Positions 17,797 to 26,903 are shown, counted from the first letter of the stretch. The stretch: 64,000 nt of DNA from Dyadobacter chenwenxiniae (GCF_022869785.1 NZ_CP094997.1:4588001-4652000), one strand, 5' to 3'. The notes: a model not told the origin generated them from the letters alone. Made by a program: numbers and translations.

Positions 17797-18660
17797 ATGA
17801 AATTACTTCACAATGTCCCTGCGGTCACCAAAGCGATTATTCTTGCCGGATTAATGAGCGCATGTCAGAATGAGAAAGATGCAATTATCTCACCCGCTAC
17901 ATCGCATGAACAGGCGACTGACGCAAACGCCAAAACAGTTACAAAACTGTTGGTTAAAGACGGCGATGCCAGCCTGTCCTATTCCGGAGTAAGGAATGTT
18001 TTTACAAAAGAAGTTGTGAATAGCAAATATTCGAAAGAATATGCGTATTCCGGAAACAAAATTATTGGCACATATACGAATCTTGCAAACTATAATAAGA
18101 TTAATTCATATGACACTTACACGCTGAATGCTAAGGGGCTTTGTGTAGAAAGTGCTATTATGCCTACACTGGAGTATACGACAACTTATGTATACAATGA
18201 AATGAATCAGCTGCTTTTGGCTTACAACAAAAACAAACCTAATCAGCGGCAAGAATACCAATATGAGATGGATCCGGATGGTCAGGGGTCATCACTTTAT
18301 TCTGTTACCTTTTACGATAAAAACGATGTACTATTAAAAGAGGTGCTCTTCAAATATGTGGACGGCACGGATGGTGGATATGCTTCGTTTGATTGGTTTC
18401 CGGTAAATCCAGAACATTTGGCTCAGGCCACGAACAAATACTTGCCGATTTTCGGAAAGTTTAGCAGGTTTTTGCTAAAACAAACCATCGAAAAAATATA
18501 CTACATCCCCAATGGTGTGCCGGCTGAAAAAGTTTACAATTATACATATGCATTGAGTAATGATGGCTCATCAGCGATTAAATCTATTGTAACAAAAGAC
18601 AGCTGGGGTAAAACGATATCATCAATTGAAAGAAAGTATACAACGCCAACAGGGTTGTAG
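17797..18660 (+). CDS. YD-like lipoprotein, paralogue 1
   Basis: A 287-residue lipoprotein with lipobox ending at the Cys of MSACQNEKD (about residue 23). The body consists of short tyrosine-rich strand pairs (KEYAYSGNKIIGTY, TYVYNEMNQLL, YQYEMDPDGQ) resembling YD/Rhs-like or DUF4595-type repeats, and a conserved KYLPIFGKFSRFLLKQ segment. Intact paralogues with the same N-terminus and the YLPIFGKF motif lie at 19502 and 57570, a truncated one at 18799, and a C-terminal remnant at 58470. Function unknown; the family appears to be expanding and decaying locally. Confidence 0.75.
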   Translation: MKLLHNVPAVTKAIILAGLMSACQNEKDAIISPATSHEQATDANAKTVTKLLVKDGDASLSYSGVRNVFTKEVVNSKYSKEYAYSGNKIIGTYTNLANYNKINSYDTYTLNAKGLCVESAIMPTLEYTTTYVYNEMNQLLLAYNKNKPNQRQEYQYEMDPDGQGSSLYSVTFYDKNDVLLKEVLFKYVDGTDGGYASFDWFPVNPEHLAQATNKYLPIFGKFSRFLLKQTIEKIYYIPNGVPAEKVYNYTYALSNDGSSAIKSIVTKDSWGKTISSIERKYTTPTGL

Positions 18661-18680
18661 TATTAGTTATTTTAAATAAA

Positions 18681-18715
18681 AAACGGGCCAGGCAGCAATG
18701 TTGCCATGCCCGTTT
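18681..18715 (+). terminator. Terminator behind YD-like paralogue 1
   Basis: AAACGGGC (18681-18688) pairs with GCCCGTTT (18708-18715) and GGCA with TGCC inside it, with a small internal loop; T-rich sequence follows. It closes the transcript of the upstream lipoprotein gene. Confidence 0.7.
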
Positions 18716-18759
18716 GTTATTTACCGCACGCTCACTGAGCCCTGCCGCTTGCCTATTGT

Positions 18760-18792
18760 TTTGTTATTCCAATTAATTCAGCAATATGTTTG
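18760..18792 (+). promoter_or_regulatory. Promoter retained in front of the truncated YD-like copy
   Basis: TTTG (18760-18763), 21 bases, then TATGTTTG (18785-18792): a full match to the Bacteroidota -33/-7 promoter pattern. Coding-like sequence begins only seven bases later, consistent with deletion of the leader and the 5' part of the gene. Confidence 0.5.
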
Positions 18793-18798
18793 GCGCAG

Positions 18799-19305
18799 TA
18801 TATATTAAATGCAGACAGTTTATGTGTAGAAAGTACTATCAACAATAATACCACAATTTACGAGTATGCGAATGGCTATTTGAGAAAAACGTATAACAAA
18901 TCAAAGCCTAATCAAAGGAGAGAATTCATCTACGAATTTGCTCCTGATGGCGTCTCGAAAAACCTTAGTAAAACAACATATTATGATGAAAATAATATAC
19001 AAGGCGGCGAGACATTATACACATATTTCATCAATGGGCAAGGAATGGTTGACTTACATCCAATTTACCACGATCTTTTCGAATCAGTCAGTTGCAGGTA
19101 TCTTCCAATATTTGGAAAATTTAGCGCACACCTGGTCAGGACGACTATTATAAAAAATAAGAACTTTGACGATTTCAAATACCTGCGTGAGTACACTTTT
19201 TATCCGGATGGTAGGGTAAAAACAGAAAAAGTTTCAAATCTCGATAATGGGGTTTTCTATTTTACAAATGGGAAAAAATATTCTAGTCCAATGTCAGCGA
19301 ATTGA
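18799..19305 (+). pseudogene. Truncated YD-like lipoprotein (internal deletion)
   Basis: The frame YILNADSLCVEST... aligns with YTLNAKGLCVESA... of paralogue 1 and continues through KPNQRREF, CRYLPIFGKFSAHLV and the C-terminus. The first ~115 residues, including the signal peptide and lipobox, are missing; the homology begins directly behind the conserved promoter block. There is no ATG at the junction, only a TTG within the -7 element. The remaining frame is open, so decay is recent or the fragment is still made. It probably arose from tandem duplication of the neighbouring gene followed by deletion. Confidence 0.75.
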
Positions 19306-19440
19306 AAAATGCTATTTATTAATAGAAATGCACTGGAACGTCTGCAATGTTAGAAACTTATAAATAATGCAATTTAAAGCACTAAGATGTCACATTTTTG
19401 ACCGAAAAATCAACAGTGTCGGCCAATTAACTATTGGATT

Positions 19441-19470
19441 CTTGATCTGAACAATTATGGAATAAGTTTG
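19441..19470 (+). promoter_or_regulatory. Conserved promoter of YD-like paralogue 2
   Basis: CTTG (19441-19444) and TAAGTTTG (19463-19470) separated by 18 bases, followed by GTCCAGTTAAA as in the other family copies. The -7 part matches the consensus exactly. Confidence 0.5.
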
Positions 19471-19501
19471 GTCCAGTTAAAATCAATTTTCAAACACAAA
19501 T

Positions 19502-20347
19502 ATGAACAGTATGAAATTACTTCAAAATTTACCCACACTAATAAAGGCAATGATTGTTGCCGGTATGCTGGGAGCCTGCCAGAATGAGAAAGAGGCTGCA
19601 TTGAGTCCAATTGTGGAGCAAGGACAAAATGCAGATTATCAAAATGCGAAATTATCACCTTCATACAAAGTCAACAGGCTACTTAGTGAAGGCAGTAACG
19701 TATTTCAGTATACCGGACCATATCGAAGAATATTCAGGCTGATCAATGAGGCCACAAAAGAATATACCGAATTCAACTACACAAATGCAAATCAGATCTC
19801 ATCAATTAAGTATAATTCGTCAACCCAAGAAATCCTAGAAAAATCGGTTTACGTTTTAAACTCCGAAGGAAAGTGCACCCAAAGTCACCATAAAAAGAAT
19901 GGTGCGTCAGATACCGAAGTTTATATTTATGAATACAATTCTGACGGGCGTGTCAAAAAGTCTTACAAGGAAAGTTATCCAAAAGACTATCAAGTATTTG
20001 TATATGGTACGGTTAATGGAAAAATCAACTTACAATCCATTCAATACTATACTGGCCCTACAAAATACAAAGAACAAACTTTTTCCTATTACTACATGCA
20101 AGAAGATAAGGCGAAAATTAATCCTGCGTGTATAGCTCTTGGACGAGGAAAGTATCTGCCTATTTTTGGCAACTTCAACGAACATTTGGTCAAGGATATT
20201 AAAGAAAGTTCTTTCACAAATCAAGGAATCTCCTCCTCAACCATCAGCCGGGAATTTACCTATTCATGGAATGAACAAATTGAAACTGTTACAGAAAAAA
20301 ATAACTTGGGAGTACTTTCGACTAAAAGGAAGTATGGAGTGTTATAA
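19502..20347 (+). CDS. YD-like lipoprotein, paralogue 2
   Basis: 281 residues; the ATG at 19511 (MKLLQNLPTLIKAMIV) aligns with the start of paralogue 1 and may be the true start. The lipobox is MLGACQNEKE. The N-terminus is nearly the same as in paralogue 1 while the body has diverged, keeping short aromatic strands (VYIYEYNSDGRVKKSY) and the KYLPIFGNFNEHLVK motif. It is preceded by the conserved promoter block and followed by a strong terminator. Function unknown. Confidence 0.75.
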   Translation: MNSMKLLQNLPTLIKAMIVAGMLGACQNEKEAALSPIVEQGQNADYQNAKLSPSYKVNRLLSEGSNVFQYTGPYRRIFRLINEATKEYTEFNYTNANQISSIKYNSSTQEILEKSVYVLNSEGKCTQSHHKKNGASDTEVYIYEYNSDGRVKKSYKESYPKDYQVFVYGTVNGKINLQSIQYYTGPTKYKEQTFSYYYMQEDKAKINPACIALGRGKYLPIFGNFNEHLVKDIKESSFTNQGISSSTISREFTYSWNEQIETVTEKNNLGVLSTKRKYGVL

Positions 20348-20369
20348 CAACTGATTTTTCCCCAACAAA

Positions 20370-20404
20370 AAGAAGAACCCCAAACATTATCCGGGGTTCT
20401 TCTT
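20370..20404. terminator. Bidirectional terminator between YD-like paralogue 2 and the efflux operon
   Basis: AAGAAGAACCCC (20370-20381) and GGGGTTCTTCTT (20393-20404) form a perfect 12-base stem with an 11-base loop between two convergent transcripts. Confidence 0.8.
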
Positions 20405-20457
20405 AAATACACAACCTAAACACAACCTGTTGATCATTATTAACGCTGAGTAAAATA

Positions 20458-21822
20458 TTATAGCTGATCCTTTACATTCCCCGTAATGCGGTCCAATTCT
20501 ATTTTTGAGGATAAATAATCATAAACTGCTTCCAGATAATTGGATTTTGCCGCTGTCAATGCAAATTCGGAATCTATCAGTTCAAGCCGGGAAGCGACGC
20601 CTTTTTCATATCTGTACTTCGTGATAGAATAACTTAGTTCTGCGGTTTCGGAGACGTTTTGCTGGGTTTTTATCCGTTCAGATGTTTCTACCAGACTTGC
20701 TAAAACCTGCTTGACTTCGGTTTTAAGTTGTTCCTGAGCATTGTTGTAAATGACATCAGCTTGCTGTCGCTCGATTTTGCCTAATGCTATTTTGTTCACA
20801 TTTTGATTTCCACTAAAGATGGGAATTGAAAACTGGACTCCTGCGAAGAAAACGGGTGGATATGCAGCATTACCAAAACGAAACTGATTAGTCTGCGTTT
20901 GAATTTGATATTGGCTTATGAAACTCACAACCGGTAGCCGCGCCGATTTATATAAGTCGATTTCTTTATCATTGATTTCTTTGTTCAATGTAAGAATCTG
21001 CAAATCGGGTCTTTGTTGAATGGATAATTTATATGTTCCTTCTTCCGCCGGAATCGACTCATCGGAATTGAGTTCGAGGGAATCGGAAAGCACGTAATTT
21101 GTCTCCGAAACATCTCCTAGCAAGTTACGCAATTGCTGCTGGCTAATCTGTAATGCATAATTAAGTCTCAGCACATCAGGTTCCAGATTTTTTACAGATG
21201 TATAGGCTCTCAATGTGTCCACGCGTAATGCGCGGCCTTGTGCAAGCAATGAGCGCGAATCATTTAACGCCTTTTGGTTTCTGACAATGCTTTCCTTTTG
21301 CAACTTCAGCCTCTCATTCAAAACAAGCAGCTGAACGTAATTTTGCTTTACCTGCGCCACCACGTCCACTTCCCTTTGACGAAAGGAAAGCTGACTCTGT
21401 TTTTCAAGAAGCTTTCTGCGCTCGATCTCATGCTTCGTGCCGGAATTGTAAATAGGTTGAACCAGTGAAATTTGAGCTGCGCCAATATCCTCTCCGCCAA
21501 ATCTGGCGTAACCAATCTTTTCAGAATTGCTGGTGTTTCCATTAAGGCCGAAGAAAACCGGCTTTTGAAAATAGTGCTGAAACTGGCCTGTCAAACTAAT
21601 GTTGGGCATCAACAAACCGCGCGTAATGGCGGTCTGTTGTTTTGCTTTGTGCATGTTGATCGAGTCGATCCGCAGGTCGCGGTTGCGGCTTTGCGCGAGC
21701 TCGATCGCCTTTTGCAATGACAGCGTTTCGGTCTGCCCGAAGGACAGCAAAGGACTCAGCATCAGCAGAATGGCAAATGCTCTTACCGATTTTATATCTT
21801 GATTTAAAAATAACTTTTTCAT
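20458..21822 (-). CDS. TolC-family outer-membrane efflux protein
   Basis: A 454-residue outer-membrane channel component. After a signal peptide (AFAILLMLSPLLSFGQ) the two repeated OEP halves follow, beginning with LSLQKAIELAQSRNRDLRI and, in the second half, LSIQQRPDLQILTLNKEINDKEIDLYKSARLPVVSFI, ending with the coiled-coil region GVASRLELIDSEFALTAAKSNYLEAVYDYL typical of the family. It is the last gene of a three-gene efflux operon, 32 bases behind the RND pump, and forms the outer-membrane exit duct. Confidence 0.93.
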   Translation of the reverse strand: MKKLFLNQDIKSVRAFAILLMLSPLLSFGQTETLSLQKAIELAQSRNRDLRIDSINMHKAKQQTAITRGLLMPNISLTGQFQHYFQKPVFFGLNGNTSNSEKIGYARFGGEDIGAAQISLVQPIYNSGTKHEIERRKLLEKQSQLSFRQREVDVVAQVKQNYVQLLVLNERLKLQKESIVRNQKALNDSRSLLAQGRALRVDTLRAYTSVKNLEPDVLRLNYALQISQQQLRNLLGDVSETNYVLSDSLELNSDESIPAEEGTYKLSIQQRPDLQILTLNKEINDKEIDLYKSARLPVVSFISQYQIQTQTNQFRFGNAAYPPVFFAGVQFSIPIFSGNQNVNKIALGKIERQQADVIYNNAQEQLKTEVKQVLASLVETSERIKTQQNVSETAELSYSITKYRYEKGVASRLELIDSEFALTAAKSNYLEAVYDYLSSKIELDRITGNVKDQL

Positions 21823-21854
21823 GATTGAAATGTGATGTTAATGCTCCCTGAGGA

Positions 21855-24800
21855 TTAATGCGTGTGTACTAAGGTCTCTTCTGCAATTGCTTCGTTTCCA
21901 TCTTCCTTACGCTTTTTATGCGGCCTGGACAGGTAAGAATATATCGAAGGAATTACATAAAGCGTCAGAATTCCGGCGAAGATCAAGCCGCCCACTACCA
22001 CGATTCCCAGTGACTGGCGGCTTCCCGATGCTGTCCCAAGCGACAGTGCAATAGGCAATGTTCCGAAAATCATCGCAAGCGTGGTCATGAGGATGGGACG
22101 GAACCTGGATACGGCTGCTATCTTGGCGGCTTCAAATGTTGACGTGCCTCCTTCCTTGCTTTGGTTGGCAAACTCAACGATCAGGATCCCGTTTTTGGTG
22201 ATCAGACCAATGAGCATAATGATCCCGATCTGGCTGAAAATATTAACTGTCTGTTCTGTGAACCAAAGACTTAGGAGTGCGCCTGTTAAAGCCATGGGCA
22301 CTGTCAGAAGAATAATAAACGGATCCACCAAACTTTCAAACTGTGCGGCCAGAACCAGATAAATCAGGACGATGGCGAAAATGAATGCGAAGATCAAACT
22401 TGAACTACTTTCTGAATAATCACGGCTTTGTCCTGCCAATGCTGTGCTGAAACCCTTCGGAAGTTCTTTGGACGTGATTTTATCCAATTCCTGAATGGCT
22501 TCACCCAAGCTTACCCCAGCGGCGGGCGTTGCTGAAATAGTCGCGCTGTAAGATTGGTTGTAACGGTAAATCGCAGGAGGACTAATTCCTTCATTTTGCT
22601 TGGTAAGGTTGTCCAGGGACACCATTTGACCACTTCCTGATTTCAAATACAATGATTTCAAGTCATAAGGCGCAGACCTGTCTTCCCGGTCCAGCTGGCC
22701 GATCACTTCGTACTGGCGGTCATTGTGGATAAAGTAACCGTATCTCCTGCTGCTTAGCGCAAGTTGCAATGTTTGCCCGATGGCCTGTGTGGAAATGCCC
22801 AATTGGGCAGCGCGTTGACGGTCGATGCTGATGCTGATTTCGGGGCGGTTGATTTTGAAATCTGCGTCAGCAAAAACCAGCTTTTTATTGCCGCTCACCT
22901 CGCCCATCAGCTTTGGCATAATGTCAATCAGTGCTTTCAAATCAGGTGCCTGAACAACATATTGAACTGGCTGCGTATTTCCGTAACCACCAATGGTCGG
23001 CAGCTGAATGGGGATAATAAGCACATTTCTGAACTTTTGCGAAGCGCCAACAAGCTTCATAAATATCTGCTGTTGCGTCAATCCGCTTTTACGGTCCTTA
23101 GGTTCTTTGAGAAAAATCCATTGAAACCCGCCGTTCACAGGCTGCGTTAATGTTCCACCCGCGGCTGCAACAGCCGTATATGTACGCTCTTCGTTCAAAT
23201 CAGGAATGGAATCGCTCACGAAATTTCCAATTTCCTTCATGCTTTGCTCCATACTTTCATAAGACGTGCCTTCGGGAGCCATTACCGCGAGTCCTACCAT
23301 AGACCTGTCTTCCAGCGGCGCAAGCTCGGACGGCAGTTTCGGTGCAAGCCAGAAAGCAACACCAAATGACACCAAAAGCAATACGATACCCAACCAGCGT
23401 ACTTTCATAAATGCTGAAAGCGATCGAGCGTAAGCATTGTTCATGGATACAAACCAAGGCTCAGTCTTTTTATAAAGCCAGTTTTGCGAAGTGCCCGATT
23501 TGAGCAGGTAAGCACTCATCATAGGCGTCAAAGTAAGCGCGACGAATGCTGAAACAGTCACTGAACCCGCTACGACAATGGCAAATTCTTTGAACAAACG
23601 ACCCGTAAGACCGCCCAAAAAGAGGATTGGCAGGAACACCGCGACGAGTGTAATGGTGGTGGAAATAACAGCGAAGTAAATTTCATTTGAACCTTCCCGT
23701 GCCGCCTGGATGGGCGACATTCCTTCTTCAACTTTACTATAAATGTTTTCCAAAACGATAATCGCATCATCGACCACAAGCCCAATCGCCAAAACCAACC
23801 CCAAAAGTGTAAGAACATTGATTGAGAAATCGGCAATGTACATGATGAAAAAGGCCGAAACGATCGAAACAGGGATGGCCAGCAGGGGGATCAACGTGCT
23901 TCGCCAGTCTCTCAGAAACACGAATATGATGAGTGAAACCAACGCGAAGGCAAGCAATAATGTCTCTTCAACTTCTGATAATGAGTTTCTTACTGGAACT
24001 GTAAAGTCTTTACCAAGGGCGATTTCGTATTCTTTTGGAGCTGTCTTTTTAATTTCTTCAAAACGTTTCTTAAACTCATCCACAATGGCCAGCGAGTTGG
24101 CGCCACGCTGCGGGCTTACACCCGTTCCTACGCCGTAATCGGCAACTTTACCATTATATACAATCATCGCAGTCCGTTCATTTTGAGACGACATTACTGC
24201 CTGCCCCACATCTTTGAACCGCACAATCGCTCCGTCACTTTCCCTCAGGATCATGTTATTAAAATCATCCTCCGTAACCAGCCTTCCCTGCGTCCGCAAT
24301 GTTACTTCGGTGTTTTCGCCTTCAATGCGACCACTCGGTAAATCCACGTTTTCACGTTGTAATGCAGTTTGAATGTCAGTCGGCGTGAGGCCGTAAGAAG
24401 CCAACTTTACCGGATCCATTCTTAATCGCATGGCGCGTTTTCTGCCTGCGTATGAATCCACTAGCCTTACGCCGGGGATGGATTGCAACCTTTCCTTGAT
24501 GTTGATATTAACAAAATCGGTAACATCTTCCAGTGTTTTGGTCTTGCTTTGAACGGTAAGGAACACCAGGAAATCCGCGGGTCCCGCTTTCTCCACAATA
24601 GTCGGTTCAATGTCGGTCGGCAGTTGCTGGCGGGATTTAGAAACCTTATCCCGAACATCATTTGCCGCTGCTTCCAGATCAGCATTCAATTCAAATTCAA
24701 CGGTGATAATGCTCACCTGTTCGCGGGAAGTGGATGATACAGAACGGATTCCGTTCGCTTCCGCAATAGCTTCCTCCAAAGGCTTTGTAACCTGAGAGGC

Positions 24801-24980
24801 AATGATGTCGGCACTTGCACCGGGATAAACCGTTGTTACCATTACAATCGGGGAATCAGTAACGGGATATTCCCGCGTTCCCAAAAATGTGTAACCAACA
24901 ATCCCGAAAAGTATAAGCAGTACGGACATTACCCCGGCCAGAACCGGCCGGGAAATACTTACTTGTGAAATAGCACTCAT
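21855..24980 (-). CDS. RND efflux pump, AcrB/MexB type
   Basis: A 1041-residue inner-membrane proton antiporter of the hydrophobe/amphiphile exporter family. N-terminal VSISRPVLAGVMSVLLILFGIVGY is the first transmembrane helix; TM4 contains VVDDAIIVLENI with the paired aspartates of the proton relay, and TM10 has LIGLITKNGILIVEFAN with the matching lysine. The two periplasmic porter/docking regions lie between TM1-TM2 and TM7-TM8. Length agrees with the family. It lies between the adaptor gene (13 bases upstream) and TolC. Substrate range cannot be read from the sequence. Confidence 0.95.
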   Translation of the reverse strand: MSAISQVSISRPVLAGVMSVLLILFGIVGYTFLGTREYPVTDSPIVMVTTVYPGASADIIASQVTKPLEEAIAEANGIRSVSSTSREQVSIITVEFELNADLEAAANDVRDKVSKSRQQLPTDIEPTIVEKAGPADFLVFLTVQSKTKTLEDVTDFVNINIKERLQSIPGVRLVDSYAGRKRAMRLRMDPVKLASYGLTPTDIQTALQRENVDLPSGRIEGENTEVTLRTQGRLVTEDDFNNMILRESDGAIVRFKDVGQAVMSSQNERTAMIVYNGKVADYGVGTGVSPQRGANSLAIVDEFKKRFEEIKKTAPKEYEIALGKDFTVPVRNSLSEVEETLLLAFALVSLIIFVFLRDWRSTLIPLLAIPVSIVSAFFIMYIADFSINVLTLLGLVLAIGLVVDDAIIVLENIYSKVEEGMSPIQAAREGSNEIYFAVISTTITLVAVFLPILFLGGLTGRLFKEFAIVVAGSVTVSAFVALTLTPMMSAYLLKSGTSQNWLYKKTEPWFVSMNNAYARSLSAFMKVRWLGIVLLLVSFGVAFWLAPKLPSELAPLEDRSMVGLAVMAPEGTSYESMEQSMKEIGNFVSDSIPDLNEERTYTAVAAAGGTLTQPVNGGFQWIFLKEPKDRKSGLTQQQIFMKLVGASQKFRNVLIIPIQLPTIGGYGNTQPVQYVVQAPDLKALIDIMPKLMGEVSGNKKLVFADADFKINRPEISISIDRQRAAQLGISTQAIGQTLQLALSSRRYGYFIHNDRQYEVIGQLDREDRSAPYDLKSLYLKSGSGQMVSLDNLTKQNEGISPPAIYRYNQSYSATISATPAAGVSLGEAIQELDKITSKELPKGFSTALAGQSRDYSESSSSLIFAFIFAIVLIYLVLAAQFESLVDPFIILLTVPMALTGALLSLWFTEQTVNIFSQIGIIMLIGLITKNGILIVEFANQSKEGGTSTFEAAKIAAVSRFRPILMTTLAMIFGTLPIALSLGTASGSRQSLGIVVVGGLIFAGILTLYVIPSIYSYLSRPHKKRKEDGNEAIAEETLVHTH

Positions 24981-24993
24981 GACTAATAGATGT

Positions 24994-26085
24994 TTATTTA
25001 ATAGAGACCAATTGAATGGCCGAACCTGGTGTTAAACGCAGCATATTGCTTGTAATAATCGTGTCGCCAGGAGCAAGTCCTTTTGTAACGTGCACAGAAT
25101 AAGCATTGCGCTCGCCTACCTCGATGGCTTTGAAACCTGCCTTGCCCGCGTTGGCCACATATACGCTGTATCCTTTCGAAGACGGGATTAGCGCCTGATT
25201 TGGGACCATTAAGGCATTACCGGTGTTGCTTAAACGTAAGGTCAGGCGCGCACTCTGGCCCGGTAACAACTCACTGCCTTTGTTATCCGTTACGGCACGC
25301 ATTAGCAGTGTTTTGGTTTTTTGATCAAGACCTGCCTCATGCGCGACGATCCTGCCTTTGTAGATTTTATCGTTGGATTCAACGTTGTACTGTACCTCAT
25401 CGCCTGTTTTCAGCGTGTTTGCATGTTTTTCAGGAACGGCGAAATCAATTTTCAAGCGGCTGTTATCGGTTAGCAAAGCCAGCGGACTCCCCGGAGTTAC
25501 AAATGCACCGGTGTACACATTCACAATGCCCAAGTAACCACTAAATGGTGCGCGGATGCTTGTTTTTGCGATCATTACTTTCAGTTGCTCAATTTTCGCT
25601 TCCAAAACTTTCAGATTCGTAAATGCCTGATCGTAATCTTGCTGAATGGCTGCTTCCCTGTCAATCAAGTCTTTAAGTCTTCTTTCATTAAGTAAAACCA
25701 GTTTTTCCTGTTGTTTCAATTGTTCCAGTTCTGCAAGCAAATCGGCGTCATCCAGTTTGAACAACAATGTTCCGGCTTTTACGAATTTTCCTTCTTTGGC
25801 ATGAACCGCGATCACTTTGCGGTTAAGTTCACTTGAAATGCTTACTTCCTGATAGGCCATCAGCGTTCCCGAAACAGTCATTTCTTCATTTAATGATTCC
25901 GAATGAAGCACCTGGCCGTCGACGGGGACACCGACCGCGGCGACGCCGGCAGGTTGCTCTTTTGCTGTTGCTTTCGCTGGCTCAGGCTTTTCGGATGTGT
26001 ATCCCTTAAAGAATACGGATAACAATATCACGGCAGTAATAATGAGGCCTGATATGATCTTGGCAGATTGAATGGTCTTTTCCAT
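24994..26085 (-). CDS. RND efflux periplasmic adaptor subunit
   Basis: A 363-residue membrane-fusion protein. An N-terminal hydrophobic anchor (IISGLIITAVILLSVFF) precedes the beta-barrel and lipoyl halves (VIAVHAKEGKFVKAGTLLFKLDDADLLAELEQL and TSIRAPFSGYLGIVNVYTGAFVTPGSPLALL) with a coiled-coil hairpin between. It is the first gene of the pump operon. Its promoter region holds a palindrome that could be the operator for the ArsR regulator encoded just upstream on the same strand. Confidence 0.93.
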   Translation of the reverse strand: MEKTIQSAKIISGLIITAVILLSVFFKGYTSEKPEPAKATAKEQPAGVAAVGVPVDGQVLHSESLNEEMTVSGTLMAYQEVSISSELNRKVIAVHAKEGKFVKAGTLLFKLDDADLLAELEQLKQQEKLVLLNERRLKDLIDREAAIQQDYDQAFTNLKVLEAKIEQLKVMIAKTSIRAPFSGYLGIVNVYTGAFVTPGSPLALLTDNSRLKIDFAVPEKHANTLKTGDEVQYNVESNDKIYKGRIVAHEAGLDQKTKTLLMRAVTDNKGSELLPGQSARLTLRLSNTGNALMVPNQALIPSSKGYSVYVANAGKAGFKAIEVGERNAYSVHVTKGLAPGDTIITSNMLRLTPGSAIQLVSIK

Positions 26086-26164
26086 GTATAGATTAATTTA
26101 AATATTTCGATTGATTAGATAATGGTTTTTTATTTTTCATGGCTAACAGGACTTGTTAGACTTT

Positions 26165-26197
26165 AGACTTGCTAAGTCTGACAGACTTAGCAAGTCT
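26165..26197. repeat. Perfect 15-base palindrome of the AGACTT family
   Basis: AGACTTGCTAAGTCT (26165-26179), GAC, AGACTTAGCAAGTCT (26183-26197). Each arm is itself nearly palindromic. On the minus strand it lies behind arsR and before the adaptor gene, but no clear T-run follows, so a terminator role is uncertain. Confidence 0.6.
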
Positions 26198-26243
26198 GTC
26201 CTTTCCGTTCCTTGGCAATAGATGTAAACTTTGGTTACTTATC

Positions 26244-26269
26244 AATACATCGAAATGTATCGATGTATT
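26244..26269 (-). promoter_or_regulatory. Candidate ArsR operator before the efflux operon
   Basis: AATACATCGA (26244-26253) and TCGATGTATT (26260-26269) are perfect inverted repeats with a 6-base spacer. Position about 160 bases upstream of the adaptor start and 14 bases behind the arsR stop codon suits control of the pump operon. ArsR-family dimers bind A+T-rich 12-2-12-like palindromes; the match is suggestive only. Confidence 0.45.
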
Positions 26270-26282
26270 TAGGTAAAAAAAC

Positions 26283-26558
26283 TCAGACTTGTAATTTGTT
26301 CAAAAACTGAACGTATTCGTTAAGAACCTCTTTGTTCAATCTGTATTTGACGTTTCTCCCTTCTTTCTCCACAACGATCAAATCCGCATCGGTAAGTTGC
26401 TTTACATGATGTGAAATCGACGGCTGGGTTAAATCAATGAAATCTGAAATCTCGTGACAATACAAACAATCTTCTTTCTGGCGCAACTCCTGTAATATAA
26501 GAATACGGCTGGGGTCGCTCAACGCTTTCGAAATCCGCTCCACTCTCCTGACCTCCAT
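26283..26558 (-). CDS. ArsR/SmtB-family transcriptional regulator
   Basis: A 91-residue winged-helix regulator. The family signature is complete: RISKALSDPSRILILQELRQ, the recognition helix TQPSISHHVKQLTDADLIVVEKEGRNVKYRLN. It has a CxxC pair in KEDCLYCHEI, the same helix that carries metal-sensing cysteines in ArsR/SmtB proteins, so it may sense a metal or a thiol-reactive compound. It precedes the RND efflux operon on the same strand, separated by the palindromes at 26165 and 26244, and probably represses it. Confidence 0.88.
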   Translation of the reverse strand: MEVRRVERISKALSDPSRILILQELRQKEDCLYCHEISDFIDLTQPSISHHVKQLTDADLIVVEKEGRNVKYRLNKEVLNEYVQFLNKLQV

Positions 26559-26657
26559 GATTTAAGATATATTGATAAATTTGAATATATTAATAAACTG
26601 TACAGTGCGTACATTACAAAGCAAAGGAATAAAAAATTCCATGACGGGCAAAAAAAT

Positions 26658-26903
26658 TCAAAAAAGGCGCGCTAGCCTAACCCGGCCCAGAATAAAGTTA
26701 CCTCCAATGCCTAACTTTTTGTGAATCACTTTTAAAAACGGCACATCCAGCTGCCTTTTTCCGTTTAATATTTGTGAAATTTTCGCTGAGCCCACGGCGG
26801 TTTCCACCAGGAACTGCTCCATTTCCAGCGATTGCCGGATCACTTCCGGCAGCTCTTTTTCCTCTTCTATTATCAAAATTTTTATCAGCCACGAAATTGA
26901 GAA
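26658..26903 (-). pseudogene. HigA-like antitoxin remnant
   Basis: The frame is open from 26903 and contains EEEKELPEVIRQSLEMEQF and VGSAKISQILNGKRQLDVPFLKVIHKKLGI, matching the EEEHYPI...IGSKSKVSEVLNGKRPLS...LHEGLGI pattern of HigA-type XRE antitoxins. The N-terminal part is missing and the only start candidate in frame is TTG at 26876, giving 72 residues; the first helix-turn-helix helix looks degenerate. No HigB toxin gene is adjacent. It is best read as a decayed antitoxin, although a short solo DNA-binding protein cannot be excluded. Confidence 0.5.
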
